From positions 8,742,001 through 8,806,000 of the forward strand of contig NZ_CP107772.1 of the NCBI RefSeq assembly GCF_036345155.1: 64,000 bases of DNA. The letters run 5' to 3'. Position 1 is the stretch's first letter; every line of letters starts with the position of its first letter. The notes beneath the pieces are model-generated. The model ran no database searches and was not told the DNA's origin. It saw nothing but the letters and a program-made list of their open reading frames with translations. Shown here piece by piece: positions 43,933 through 53,277 of the stretch. The stretch comes from Streptomyces sp. NBC_00582 (GTDB taxonomy: Bacteria > Actinomycetota > Actinomycetes > Streptomycetales > Streptomycetaceae). A program made the position numbers and the translations under genes.

Positions 43933-46900
43933 ATGTACGAGCTGTCCCGGGTCCGCCTCTACTCCATCGGGCCCGCCGGTGCGCGCTATGCCGACACCGT
44001 GCTTGACCTGCGGGGCGTCGGCGACGTCGTACCCGACCCCGCCCCCACGCAGGCGGAGTTCTTCGAGGAGGAGCCCGTCGGTCCGCCACGCCGGCCCGCG
44101 CCCGCCGGTGTGCTCTTCCTGGAGAACGGCGGCGGCAAGTCCGTCCTGCTCAAGCTGATCTTCTCGGTGATGCTGCCGGGCCACCGCAACACCCTCGGCG
44201 GCGCCAGCTCCGGCGTGCTGCGCAAGTTCCTGCTCGCCGACGACTGCGGGCACGTGGCGCTGGAATGGCAGCACGTCCTCACCGGCGAGTGTGTCGTCGT
44301 CGGCAAGGCCAGCGAGTGGCGGGGACGGCAGGTCTCCAACGACCCGAGGAAGTTCGCCGAGGCCTGGTACTCCTTCCGGCCCGGCCCGGGGCTCAGCCTC
44401 GACAACCTCCCCGTCGCCGAGTCCACCGCCGTACGCCCGCCCGTCGAGGGTGCCTCCGGTGCCCAGGGGCGGCGACGCACCATGAAGGGCTTCCGCGACG
44501 CGCTCACCGAGGCGGGCAAGGCGTATCCGCACCTGGAGGTGCACTGGGAGGAGATCCACGACCGGTGGGTGGAACACCTCACCGAACTCGGGCTCGACCC
44601 CGAACTCTTCCGCTACCAGCGGGAGATGAACGCCGACGAGGGCGAGGCGGCCGGCCTGTTCGCGGTCAAGAAGGACGCGGACTTCACCGACCTGCTGCTG
44701 CGGGCGGTGACGGACACCCGCGACACCGACGGACTCGCCGACCTCGTCAGCGGCTTCGGCAACAAGCTCGGCCGACGTGCCGAACTGATCGCCGAACGCG
44801 ACTTCACCGCCGGGTCCGTGGACCTGCTCGGACGGATCGTGGAGGCCGCCGAGGGCCGCTCACGCGCGCGTGACATCCACACCGGCGCCGAGCGCCGTAC
44901 CCGCACGCTGGCCCGCCGACTGTCCTCGCGGGGCGTGCGGGAGCGGATGCGGGCCGCCGACCTCGCCCAGCGGGTCACGGCCGCCGCCTACGCCGTCACG
45001 CACTCCGAGGGAGGACGCGAGCGCAGCGCGCTGATCGCCGCCGAACTCGCCTTCCGGCACGCCTCGCTGGCGCTCGCCGCCGCGGAGAAGTCCGCCGCCG
45101 CGCAGAAGCGCGAACTCGCCGACGCGCGCACCCTGCACTCCGCCTGGCAGGCCGCCGAGGCCGTCCTGCGCCACCGTGCCGCCGCCGACCGCGTCGCGCG
45201 CGTCTCCGCCGCGATCCAGGAGGCCGAGCGCGACGCCGCCCCGGCCCTCGCCGCCCGCGCCAAGGCCGCCGTCGACCTCGTACGGGCCCTGCACGCGGCG
45301 GCCGAGAGCGCCGAGACCCTCGCCAACGAGGAGGAGGAACGCTCGGCCGCCCTGCAGGAGGTCGGGGAGACCGCCCACCGGGACTCCACCTCCGCCGCGA
45401 CCGAGGCGCAGCGCGCCCGCAGCGAGATCGGTCATCTGCGCCAGCGGCTCACCGAGGTCGAGCAGGAGACCGCCGAGGCCGTCCGGGCCGGCTGGCTGGA
45501 CGACAGCGCTCCCGACGCCGACCCGGCACGCGCGGCCCTCGCCGCCAGTGACGCCGAGAAGACGGCCGTGGCCGCCTGGGACACCGCCCGGGAGGTGTCC
45601 CGCAGGGCCACCGAGCACGCGCGCGAGGCCGCCTCCGCCGAGTCCCGCGCCGAGCTGACCGCAGCCCGCGCCGCCGACGCGGCCGCCGCCGCGCAACGCT
45701 CGTACGAGGCCGAACGCCGGCTCGCCGAGGCCCTGGCCGAGGAGGAGCGGCTCACCGAGCTGCTCGGCCTCACCGGTGGAACCGGCCGCGGACCCGTTCC
45801 GCGGCCCCGCCAGGACGAGGACGCCGACGCGGACGACGGCGCCTCCCTCACCCCCGAGGACCTCGACCGCTGCGCCGACGAGCTGCGCGGGCTGCTCGAC
45901 GACGCCGTCTCCTCCGCCGAACGCCAGCTCTTCGACCTGCGCACCGCGGCCGCCGACGACTCCCGCATCCTCGGCGCGCTCGGCGACGGCGGGCTGCTGC
46001 CGCCCGGCCCCGACGTGCTGGCCACCGTCGAGTTCCTCGGCGAACACGGCATCCCCGCCCTGCCCGGCTGGCGCTACCTCGCCCAGGCCGTCGACCCCGC
46101 CGACCACGCGCGCGTGCTCGCCGCCCGCCCCGAACTGGTCGACGGCGTGATCATCACCGACCCCGACTCGCACGCACGCGCGCGGGAGGCCCTCAGCGAC
46201 GCCGCCCTGCTGCCGCGCTCGGCCGTCGCGGTGGGCACGGCCGCCGCGCTGCTCGCACCGACCCCGGCCGCCGACGCGCAGCACGGTGATGTCTTCCTCG
46301 TACCGCCGAACCCCGCCATGCACGACGAGCACGCCGCCGACGAGGAACGCCAGGCGCTGCGCGCACGGGCCACCGAACGGGACGAGGACATCCGCCGGCT
46401 CGCCGCGCGGCTCGGCAAGGACCGGGAACTGTCGGCCCGGCTCGCGTCCTGGCGCACCGGCTGTCCCGCGGGACGGCTCACCGAGCTCGCCCGGGCCGCC
46501 GGGGAGGCGCGCGCCTTCGCCGAGGAGTCCGAGGGCGAACTCGCCGAGGCCCGCACCGTGCGCGCCGAGGCGGAGGAGGCCGCCGCCGAGGCCGCCCAGG
46601 TCCGCGACGAGAAGCAGGAGACCGCCCAGAAGGCCCGGCGCGCCGCCGACGCCCTCGCCGGGCTCGGCTTCCGCCTGCGGGAACGCGCGGGCTGGCAGGT
46701 CAAGCTCCGCGAACTCGCCGACGAGGCCGCCGAGTCGGAGGCCCGCGCGCAGTCCTGCCTGGAGCGCGCCCGCGCCGCCGACGAGGACCGCCGCGCCGCC
46801 CAGCGCGCTGCGGACGACGCCCGCCGCACCGCGCGGGCGCTGCGTGCCGAGCGCTCCGAGATCGCCGGCGCCCCCGACGACGTACCGGAGGGCGATCCGC

Positions 46901-48567
46901 AGGCGCCGAAGGCGTCCCTGCCGGCCCTGCGCGAGGCATACCGGGCCGCCTCCCAGGTCTATGAGAAGGTCGGTGTCGGCGCCGACCTGCGGGCCGAGCA
47001 GGCGCGCGCGGAGAGCGACGAGAGCGCCGCCCGCGCGGAGCTGGACCGGCTGAGCAACAAGGTCCGCACGCGTGCCGAGCAGCTCCTGCAGTCGCCCGAG
47101 GGCTCCGACGGGCCGTCCCGGCAGGCCGCCGCCGCCCGCGCCGAGGAACTCGTCCAGCTCCTCGAGACCCGTATGTCCACCGCGAGCGAGCAGCTCGGCC
47201 GGCTGCGCGGCGAGGCCGAGCGGCACGCACCCGAGGACGGCGAGACGCACACCGAGCTCACCGAGGAGCTCCAGCCACGCGACGCCGAGCACGCCCAGGC
47301 CCTGCTGCGCACCGCGACGGCCGAACTCGCCTCCCGCACCGAGGCGCTGGCCCAGGCCCGCGAGGCGCACGCCGAACTCCTCGACGCCCACCGGGCCGCC
47401 GAGGGCGCGGCGGGCGGCTTCGACGAGATCGCCGCGATGCTCCGTGATCTGATGCGCGAGCAGACCCGTGAGCCTTCCGAGGAGGAACAGGAGGCCCCCG
47501 AGCCCTACCCCGGGACGCTGGAGGAGGCCAGGCAGTCGGCCGCCGAGGCCCGCCGCTCGCTGCGCGGCTGCGCCGCCGACCTCTCCGCCGCCGAGTCCGC
47601 CGTACGCGAGGCCAGTGATGTGCTTGTGCGGCACGCCAACTCCACGCGCTACGAACAGGTCCGTACGCCCGCCCGGCAGCAGATCCGCGAACTGCCCGCC
47701 TCCGCGCTGCCCGAGCACGCCCAGAAGTGGGCGGACGCCTTCGCCCCCCGGCTCCGCGTGCTCACCGACGAGTTGGAACAGCTCGAACGCAACCGCGACT
47801 CGATCGTGGACCGGCTGCGCGGACTCGTCGAGTCGGCGCTCGCCACGCTCCGCTCGGCCCAGCGGCTCTCGCGGCTGCCCGAGGGCCTCGGCGAGTGGTC
47901 CGGCCAGGAGTTCCTTCGCATCCGCTTCGAGGAGCCCGACCAGGCCACCCTCACCGAGCGGCTCGGCGAGGTCATCGACGAGGCGACCCGCGCCGCCGTG
48001 AAGAAGAACTCCGACCTGCGGCGTGACGGCATGTCCCTGCTGCTGCGGGGCGTGGGCGCCGCTCTGCAGCCCAAGGGCATCGCGGTCGAGATCCTCAAGC
48101 CGGACGCCGTGCTCCGGGCCGAGCGGGTCCCGGTCGGACAGATGGGTGACGTGTTCTCCGGCGGTCAGCTGCTCACCGCCGCCATCGCCCTGTACTGCAC
48201 GATGGCGGCGCTGCGCTCCAACGACCGGGGCCGGGACAAGCACCGGCACGCCGGCACGCTGTTTCTCGACAACCCCATCGGCCGGGCCAACGCGACCTAT
48301 CTGCTGGAACTCCAGCGGGCCGTGTCCGACGCGCTCGGTGTCCAGTTGCTGTACACCACCGGACTGTTCGACACGACGGCGCTGGCGGAGTTCCCCCTCG
48401 TCATCCGGCTCCGCAACGACGCCGACCTCAGGGCCGGCCTGAAGTACATCAGCGTCGAGGAACACCTGCGACCCGGTCTGCCCCAGCCACCCCGGTCGGA
48501 CGAGGCCGTGCACAGCGAGATCACTGCGACCCGGATGTACAAGCGCCCGGCCGTCGGCGCTTCGTAG
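43933..48567 (+). CDS. SMC/MukB-like coiled-coil ATPase
   Basis: 1544 residues. Head halves are at the two ends: Walker A FLENGGGKSVLLKL (ENGGGKS at 64-70), ABC signature VFSGGQLLTAAIAL (1408-1412 FSGGQ) and Walker B TLFLDNPIG (Asp1446), then VQLLYTTGLFD. Between them lie two long Ala/Glu/Arg coiled coils (about 330-620 and 800-1250). A globular centre at ~630-790 (LGALGDGGLLPPGPDVLATVEFLGEHGIPALPGWRYLAQAVDPADHARVLAARPELVDGVIIT) fits a hinge. Size and layout match MukB/MksB/JetC. The residue after the Walker B Asp is Asn, where SMC ATPases normally have the catalytic Glu. Third gene of the cassette; no JetD-like nuclease follows. Confidence 0.82.
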   Translation: MYELSRVRLYSIGPAGARYADTVLDLRGVGDVVPDPAPTQAEFFEEEPVGPPRRPAPAGVLFLENGGGKSVLLKLIFSVMLPGHRNTLGGASSGVLRKFLLADDCGHVALEWQHVLTGECVVVGKASEWRGRQVSNDPRKFAEAWYSFRPGPGLSLDNLPVAESTAVRPPVEGASGAQGRRRTMKGFRDALTEAGKAYPHLEVHWEEIHDRWVEHLTELGLDPELFRYQREMNADEGEAAGLFAVKKDADFTDLLLRAVTDTRDTDGLADLVSGFGNKLGRRAELIAERDFTAGSVDLLGRIVEAAEGRSRARDIHTGAERRTRTLARRLSSRGVRERMRAADLAQRVTAAAYAVTHSEGGRERSALIAAELAFRHASLALAAAEKSAAAQKRELADARTLHSAWQAAEAVLRHRAAADRVARVSAAIQEAERDAAPALAARAKAAVDLVRALHAAAESAETLANEEEERSAALQEVGETAHRDSTSAATEAQRARSEIGHLRQRLTEVEQETAEAVRAGWLDDSAPDADPARAALAASDAEKTAVAAWDTAREVSRRATEHAREAASAESRAELTAARAADAAAAAQRSYEAERRLAEALAEEERLTELLGLTGGTGRGPVPRPRQDEDADADDGASLTPEDLDRCADELRGLLDDAVSSAERQLFDLRTAAADDSRILGALGDGGLLPPGPDVLATVEFLGEHGIPALPGWRYLAQAVDPADHARVLAARPELVDGVIITDPDSHARAREALSDAALLPRSAVAVGTAAALLAPTPAADAQHGDVFLVPPNPAMHDEHAADEERQALRARATERDEDIRRLAARLGKDRELSARLASWRTGCPAGRLTELARAAGEARAFAEESEGELAEARTVRAEAEEAAAEAAQVRDEKQETAQKARRAADALAGLGFRLRERAGWQVKLRELADEAAESEARAQSCLERARAADEDRRAAQRAADDARRTARALRAERSEIAGAPDDVPEGDPQAPKASLPALREAYRAASQVYEKVGVGADLRAEQARAESDESAARAELDRLSNKVRTRAEQLLQSPEGSDGPSRQAAAARAEELVQLLETRMSTASEQLGRLRGEAERHAPEDGETHTELTEELQPRDAEHAQALLRTATAELASRTEALAQAREAHAELLDAHRAAEGAAGGFDEIAAMLRDLMREQTREPSEEEQEAPEPYPGTLEEARQSAAEARRSLRGCAADLSAAESAVREASDVLVRHANSTRYEQVRTPARQQIRELPASALPEHAQKWADAFAPRLRVLTDELEQLERNRDSIVDRLRGLVESALATLRSAQRLSRLPEGLGEWSGQEFLRIRFEEPDQATLTERLGEVIDEATRAAVKKNSDLRRDGMSLLLRGVGAALQPKGIAVEILKPDAVLRAERVPVGQMGDVFSGGQLLTAAIALYCTMAALRSNDRGRDKHRHAGTLFLDNPIGRANATYLLELQRAVSDALGVQLLYTTGLFDTTALAEFPLVIRLRNDADLRAGLKYISVEEHLRPGLPQPPRSDEAVHSEITATRMYKRPAVGAS

Positions 48568-48586
48568 CCGGGCCGACCGCATGAGA

Positions 48587-48618
48587 TGGGTGCCGGGCGC
48601 CAAGGGGCCCGGCACCCA
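48587..48618. terminator. Bidirectional terminator after the SMC gene
   Basis: GGGTGCCGGGC (48588-48598) pairs with GCCCGGCACCC (48607-48617), plus a flanking T-A pair, over an 8-base loop. It lies between the convergent SMC stop (48567) and the small membrane gene stop (48626). Confidence 0.85.
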
Positions 48619-48625
48619 CGGGTGC

Positions 48626-49084
48626 TCAGGAGTGCGAGAGCTGCCCGGTGCCGCCCTGACGGCGTATCCGCTCCTGCGCCCGCTCCATGGCCCTGGCCTG
48701 GCGCCGCGCCCGGCGGCGCTCACGGCGCAGCGAGCGGGCCGTGCTGCTGGGTGCCGACACCACGCCGTTGCGCTGGTTCCACACCTGGCGGGTCACCCAG
48801 ACGTCCAGCACCGACCACGTGGCCACCACGGTGCTGACCACACTGCTGATCACCATCGGGAAGGCCAGCCAGGACTCGGCGAGGGTGCACAGGAACGCCA
48901 CCATCGCCTGAAGCAGCGTCACGGAGGCGATGAGGACCGCGCGTACGGCCGCCGTACGCACCGGATCCGGCAGCCGGCGCCGTCGCGCGGGCTCCTCCAC
49001 CCACAACGGCCGGTAGGACACCCGCTCCTGTGTCGTGATCGCCACACCCTCTTCGGACGCCTCACGCCGCTCCGCCGTGCCCAT
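48626..49084 (-). CDS. Small two-helix membrane protein with basic tail
   Basis: 152 residues from the ATG at 49084 (GGGGAG ribosome site). After a soluble Arg/Glu start of about 45 residues, AVLIASVTLLQAMVAFLCTLAESWLAFPMVISSVVSTVVATWSVLDVWVTRQVW forms two membrane helices. The C-terminus is very basic and helical (RSLRRERRRARRQARAMERAQERIRRQGG), facing the cytoplasm. No family recognised. Transcribed divergently from the conservon. Confidence 0.75.
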   Translation of the reverse strand: MGTAERREASEEGVAITTQERVSYRPLWVEEPARRRRLPDPVRTAAVRAVLIASVTLLQAMVAFLCTLAESWLAFPMVISSVVSTVVATWSVLDVWVTRQVWNQRNGVVSAPSSTARSLRRERRRARRQARAMERAQERIRRQGGTGQLSHS

Positions 49085-49469
49085 CAACGTGTCACTCCCC
49101 ACCGCCGGCAGACCGCTCACTTCCGGGTCGAAGACCCGGCTCCCCAGTGGCTGCCCGGCTTGCTCTGTTTTACGCCGCCGGGGGACAGCCTGCGGCTCCT
49201 GTGGCCGATTCCGCCCCCGTTTCCCAATGATGAAGACGCACGAGAAGCCGTGAAGATTCCCAAGTTGCGAAAAATTCTGGCCAAGTCCACGACGTGGCCG
49301 ATCGATTCCGGTCTTCTCGGGAAGGCGGGTTTCAGGGTCGCAATCCCCCGTATTGCCCGGACAACTCACCATGTCCGGACGCTGGTGCGGAAGTTCGGCT
49401 TCCGGACCGCTCTTCGAGTTAACCGCGCGTCGGTAGTAGGCTCGCGCCGTTTGTTGACGCACATGCGTA
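49085..49469. other. Divergent upstream region of the conservon
   Basis: About 385 bases, with a comparatively AT-rich stretch at 49220-49340 and no convincing gene. GTTAACC (about 49417) and TTGACG (about 49454) near the 3' side are possible promoter parts for cvnA. One frame on the plus strand is open but Arg-rich and lacks bias. Confidence 0.4.
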
Positions 49470-49486
49470 CCCCCTGACGCAGGGGG
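49470..49486 (+). promoter_or_regulatory. Short perfect hairpin just before cvnA
   Basis: CCCCCTG (49470-49476) pairs with CAGGGGG (49480-49486) around ACG, ending about 8 bases before the GGGGGAGG ribosome site of cvnA. It could control translation initiation or be an operator. Confidence 0.4.
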
Positions 49487-49504
49487 TTCGAGCTGGGGGA
49501 GGCC

Positions 49505-52420
49505 ATGCGCTTTCGCGGGAAGTCGATCCGCCGGAAGATCGTGGCGCTGCTTCTCGTGCCGCTGGTGTCCCTGACCGCGATCTGGGGCTTCGCCACGGTA
49601 CTGACGGGCCGTGAGGCGAACCGTCTGTTCACCGTGTCGTCCCTCGTGGAGAAGGTCGGCTACCCCATCGAGGACACGGTCCGCGTCGTCCAGCAGGAGC
49701 GCCGCCAGACCCTCGTCTACCTCGCCGACCCCCGCGCCTCCGACGCGCTCTCCGCCCTGCGTCGCACCCGGACCGCCACGGACGAGGCGCTCGCCGAGAT
49801 CCGCCGCAACGCCCGGGACTCCGATGTCCGCGAGGTCCTGGACCAGGACGACGGCGAGGGCCTGACCGCGGTCCTCGACGCCTTCGACGGACTCGACTCC
49901 CTGCGCGGCAGTGTCGAGGAGGGCACCGTCACCCGGGCCCAGGCGCTGGACCTCTACAACCGGCTCATCGACCCCTGCTACGCGCTGCTGGCCAAGCTGG
50001 ACGTGGTCGACAGCGTGGAGATGGACAAGCAGTACCGGGCTCTCGTCAGCGTCGCCCTCGCCCGCGAGCTGCTCTCCCGGGAGGACGCCCTGCTCGGCTC
50101 CGCCCTGGTCGTCGGCCGGCTCACCCGCGAGGAGATCCGCGAGGTCTCCGACTTCCAGGCGCAGCGCGACGTCGTCTACGACACCAGCCTGGCCCAGTTG
50201 CCCTCCGCCGAGCGCGAGCGCTACGAGAGCTTCTGGAAGAACGCCACCACCGCCCCCCTGCGCACCGCCGAACAGGCCGTCGTCGCCGCCGCGCCCGGCA
50301 CCCCGCCCAAGGGCGTCACCGCCAGGAACTGGGACACGGCGGCCGGAGACGTCCTCCAAGAGCTCGGCACCCTGGACGAACAGGCCAACGACCGCTACCA
50401 GGACCGCGTCCGGCCGGTGGCGATCGAGGTCATCGTCAAGGCGGTCTTCGCCGGCGTCTTCGGTCTGGTCGCCCTGATCGTCTCCCTCGTCCTGTCCGTG
50501 CGCATCGGCCGCGGCCTCATCCGCGACCTGCGCCAGTTGCGGCTGGAGGCCCACGAGGCGTCCGGTGTGCGGCTGCCCAGCGTGATGCGGCGTCTGTCCG
50601 CGGGCGAACAGGTCGACGTGGAGACCGAGGTGCCGCAACTGGAGTACGACAAGAACGAGATGGGCGAGGTCGGCCAGGCCCTCAACACCCTCCAGCGCGC
50701 CGCGGTCGAGGCCGCCGTGAAGCAGGCCGAACTGCGGGCCGGGGTCTCCGAGGTCTTCGTCAACCTGGCCCGACGCAGCCAGGTCCTGCTCCACAAGCAG
50801 CTCACCCTGCTCGACACCATGGAGCGCCGCACCGAGGACGCCGAGGAACTCGCCGACCTCTTCCGGCTCGACCACCTCACCACCCGCATGCGCCGTCACG
50901 CCGAGGGCCTGGTGATCCTCTCCGGCGCGGCCCCCTCCCGGCAGTGGCGCAAACCCGTCCAGCTCATGGACATCGTGCGCGCCGCCGTCGCCGAGGTCGA
51001 GGACTACGAGCGCATCGAGGTCCGCCGCCTGCCGCGCCTCGCCGTCACCGGACCCGCCGTCGCCGACCTCACCCACCTCGTGGCCGAGCTCCTGGAGAAC
51101 GCCACGGTGTTCTCCCCGCCGCACACCGCCGTCCAGGTCCTGGGCGAGCGGGTCGCCAACGGATTCACCCTGGAGATCCACGACCGAGGCCTCGGCATGG
51201 CCCCCGAAGCGCTCCTGGAGGCCAACCTCCGTCTCGCGGAGACCCCGGAGTTCGAGCTGTCCGACACCGACCGCCTCGGACTGTTCGTGGTCAGCCGCCT
51301 CGCCCAGCGCCAGAACGTCCGTGTCTCCCTGCAGCCCTCCCCCTACGGCGGCACGACCGCCGTCGTCTTCATCCCCGACGCCCTCCTGACCGACGACGTC
51401 CCCGACACCAACGGCATCGGCTTCCGCCTCGACCGCCCCCGCGCGCCGAAGGCGGCCGAGTCCGACGACACCCGCAGGCCCGCGCTGACCCCGTCCGTGC
51501 AGCTTCCCGGCATGCCCGTGCTGGACGGCCCGGTCGAGCTGGAGGCCCCCGTCGACCTCGACGCCCTCGGCGGCTTCCCGGCCCCCCTGGACGACGAGGA
51601 CGACAGCGGTGCCCTCTTCCGCCCGCGCCGCTCCCTCACCCGACCCGAGGACGCCCCGGCCGTCACCGCCGCCGACCCGCACCGCAGGCTGCCCGACACC
51701 CCCGGTGAGCCGGGCCACGGGACCGGGGACCCGGCCGCCCTGCTGCCGCTGCCCGGCCGCCCTACACCCAAGCTGGTCAGCTCGCACGGCCGCCCGGTCG
51801 TCGACCCGCGCTCCCCGCGCGCGGAAACGGACGAGGACGCCGCGCACCGCGCCGCACAGCACCGGACGGACTCCGGCGGGCCGGCTCCCCTGCCCTCGCG
51901 CCGCCGGGGAAGCGGGGCGCAGATCCCGAGGAGCACCGGCGCGAACGAGCCCCCGGCGCCGCCGGCCCGCCCCGGACACGGCACCGGCGAGCCGTGGCAG
52001 GCCCCCGCCCTCCCGCAGCGCGCCCGCCAGGCGGCGTCCGACGGCGGGCACGACCCGGCCGCACGCCCGCGCCCGATACCCGACCCACGCGCGAGTGGCG
52101 CGGGCGGCCCAGCGGAGCGCAGGCTGGAAAGCGGCCCCCAGGACCGCGCCCCGGGCAGCGGGCCTCATGACACCGGCTCCGCGCCCGCGGCGCTGCCCCG
52201 CCGGGTACGGCAGGCCAACCTCGCCCCGCAACTGAGGCAGGGGCCCGCGCCGCGCCCGGGAACCCGCTCCGACCTTGAGGACCGGGACGCCGACGAGGTA
52301 CGCAGCCGCATGGCATCGCTCCAGCGAGGCTGGCAGCGCGGCCGCGCAGAGAACGCCGCGGGCGACGAGACCCACAGCGGCACAGCACCACAACGAACGA
52401 CTAAGGGGGACGGTCGATGA
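49505..52420 (+). CDS. cvnA: Conservon sensor kinase-like protein CvnA
   Basis: 971 residues. Membrane helices at about 12-33 and 308-332 flank an extracellular, helical NIT-type sensor domain. Next comes a HAMP-like segment, a dimerisation helix (LFRLDHLTTRMRRHAEGLVIL), and a GHKL ATPase with N-box LVAELLENATVFSPP, G1 IHDRGLGMAP and GLFVVSRLA. From about residue 640 a proline/charged, disordered tail of 330 residues makes it longer than usual. In Streptomyces, CvnA sits in a membrane complex with CvnB-D, likened to eukaryotic G-protein coupled signalling. Stop overlaps cvnB. Confidence 0.93.
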   Translation: MRFRGKSIRRKIVALLLVPLVSLTAIWGFATVLTGREANRLFTVSSLVEKVGYPIEDTVRVVQQERRQTLVYLADPRASDALSALRRTRTATDEALAEIRRNARDSDVREVLDQDDGEGLTAVLDAFDGLDSLRGSVEEGTVTRAQALDLYNRLIDPCYALLAKLDVVDSVEMDKQYRALVSVALARELLSREDALLGSALVVGRLTREEIREVSDFQAQRDVVYDTSLAQLPSAERERYESFWKNATTAPLRTAEQAVVAAAPGTPPKGVTARNWDTAAGDVLQELGTLDEQANDRYQDRVRPVAIEVIVKAVFAGVFGLVALIVSLVLSVRIGRGLIRDLRQLRLEAHEASGVRLPSVMRRLSAGEQVDVETEVPQLEYDKNEMGEVGQALNTLQRAAVEAAVKQAELRAGVSEVFVNLARRSQVLLHKQLTLLDTMERRTEDAEELADLFRLDHLTTRMRRHAEGLVILSGAAPSRQWRKPVQLMDIVRAAVAEVEDYERIEVRRLPRLAVTGPAVADLTHLVAELLENATVFSPPHTAVQVLGERVANGFTLEIHDRGLGMAPEALLEANLRLAETPEFELSDTDRLGLFVVSRLAQRQNVRVSLQPSPYGGTTAVVFIPDALLTDDVPDTNGIGFRLDRPRAPKAAESDDTRRPALTPSVQLPGMPVLDGPVELEAPVDLDALGGFPAPLDDEDDSGALFRPRRSLTRPEDAPAVTAADPHRRLPDTPGEPGHGTGDPAALLPLPGRPTPKLVSSHGRPVVDPRSPRAETDEDAAHRAAQHRTDSGGPAPLPSRRRGSGAQIPRSTGANEPPAPPARPGHGTGEPWQAPALPQRARQAASDGGHDPAARPRPIPDPRASGAGGPAERRLESGPQDRAPGSGPHDTGSAPAALPRRVRQANLAPQLRQGPAPRPGTRSDLEDRDADEVRSRMASLQRGWQRGRAENAAGDETHSGTAPQRTTKGDGR

Positions 52421-52848
52421 CCGCACCGCAGGCGACCGGCCACATGAGCAACAACGGCGAACTGAACTGGCTCCTCGACGAACTCGTCGACCGGGTCGCC
52501 AGCATCCGCAAGGCCGTCGTGCTCTCCGGCGACGGTCTGGCGACCGGGGCGTCCAGGGACCTGACCAGGGAGGACAGCGAGCACCTCGCCGCCGTCGCCT
52601 CGGGCTTCCACAGCCTCGCCAAGGGCGTCGGCCGGCACTTCGAGGCCGGTGACGTCCGTCAGACCGTCGTCGAACTCGACGAGGCGTTCCTGTTCGTCAC
52701 GGCCGCCGGTGACGGCAGTTGCCTCGCCGTCCTCTCGGACGCCGACTCGGACGTGGGCCAGGTGGCGTACGAGATGACCCTGCTGGTCAAGCGGGTCGGC
52801 GTACATCTGGGCACCGTCCCGCGCACCGATCTGCCCTCGGGCGGGTAG
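52417..52848 (+). CDS. cvnB: Conservon Roadblock/LC7 protein CvnB
   Basis: 143 residues from the ATG at 52417 (AAGGGGG ribosome site), overlapping the cvnA stop; an ATG at 52444 is also possible. A Roadblock/LC7 fold: ELNWLLDELVDRVASIRKAVVLSGDGLATGASRDLTREDSEHLAAVASGFHSLAKGVGRHF, VVELDEAFLFVTAAGDGSCLAVLSDADSDVGQVAYEMTLLVKRVG. Related to MglB and dynein light chain proteins that control small GTPases; its likely partner is CvnD. Confidence 0.94.
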   Translation: MTAPQATGHMSNNGELNWLLDELVDRVASIRKAVVLSGDGLATGASRDLTREDSEHLAAVASGFHSLAKGVGRHFEAGDVRQTVVELDEAFLFVTAAGDGSCLAVLSDADSDVGQVAYEMTLLVKRVGVHLGTVPRTDLPSGG

Positions 52849-52857
52849 TGGGATGGC

Positions 52858-53253
52858 ATGAGCACAGACGGTCAGGGAAGCAGCCACTGGTTCGACGACG
52901 ACGCCGGACCGGTCGTCCGTCCCTACGCCATGACACGGGGCCGCACCACCAGTGCGGTCCAGCACCGTCTCGATCTGATCGCAGTCGTCGTCGCCGAGCC
53001 CCACGCCGAGGATGCCGAAACCGACCCGTCGCTCTCCCCGGAACACGTGCACATCGTGGACCTGTGCCGCCGGGCGCCGCAGTCGGTCGCCGAGCTCTCC
53101 GCCGAGCTCGATCTGCCCATCGGCGTGGTACGGGTCCTCGTCGGCGACCTCGTGGACACGGAATTCGTCCATGTGAACCGGCCCGTACCCCCTGCCGAAC
53201 TGGTGGACGAGAGCATCCTCCGCGACGTGATCAACGGCCTCCGGGCGCTGTGA
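52858..53253 (+). CDS. cvnC: Conservon DUF742 protein CvnC
   Basis: 131 residues. DUF742 family: VRPYAMTRGRTTSAVQHRLDLIAVVVAEPH, then a winged-helix-like HIVDLCRRAPQSVAELSAELDLPIGVVRVLVGDLVDTEFVHVNRP, ending ESILRDVINGLRAL. It may link the sensor to transcription or to the GTPase; the biochemical role is unsettled. Nine bases separate it from cvnB. In a normal conservon cvnD follows directly, but here a 3.6-kb enzyme gene stands between. Confidence 0.94.
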   Translation: MSTDGQGSSHWFDDDAGPVVRPYAMTRGRTTSAVQHRLDLIAVVVAEPHAEDAETDPSLSPEHVHIVDLCRRAPQSVAELSAELDLPIGVVRVLVGDLVDTEFVHVNRPVPPAELVDESILRDVINGLRAL

Positions 53254-53277
53254 GCAGCACGGAAGCGAGGTGAGGAC

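Noticed and set aside
41414..48567. Horizontally acquired Wadjet defence island
   Set aside because: No JetD, no mobile elements nearby, and base composition equals that of the surroundings.
44860..48723. 1287-residue minus-strand frame antisense to the SMC gene
   Set aside because: Leu/Gly/Val-rich mirror of the coiled coil; a typical high-GC shadow.
48581..49477. Plus-strand frame of 298 residues before the conservon
   Set aside because: It is antisense to the small membrane gene in its first half, has an irregular composition and no motif.
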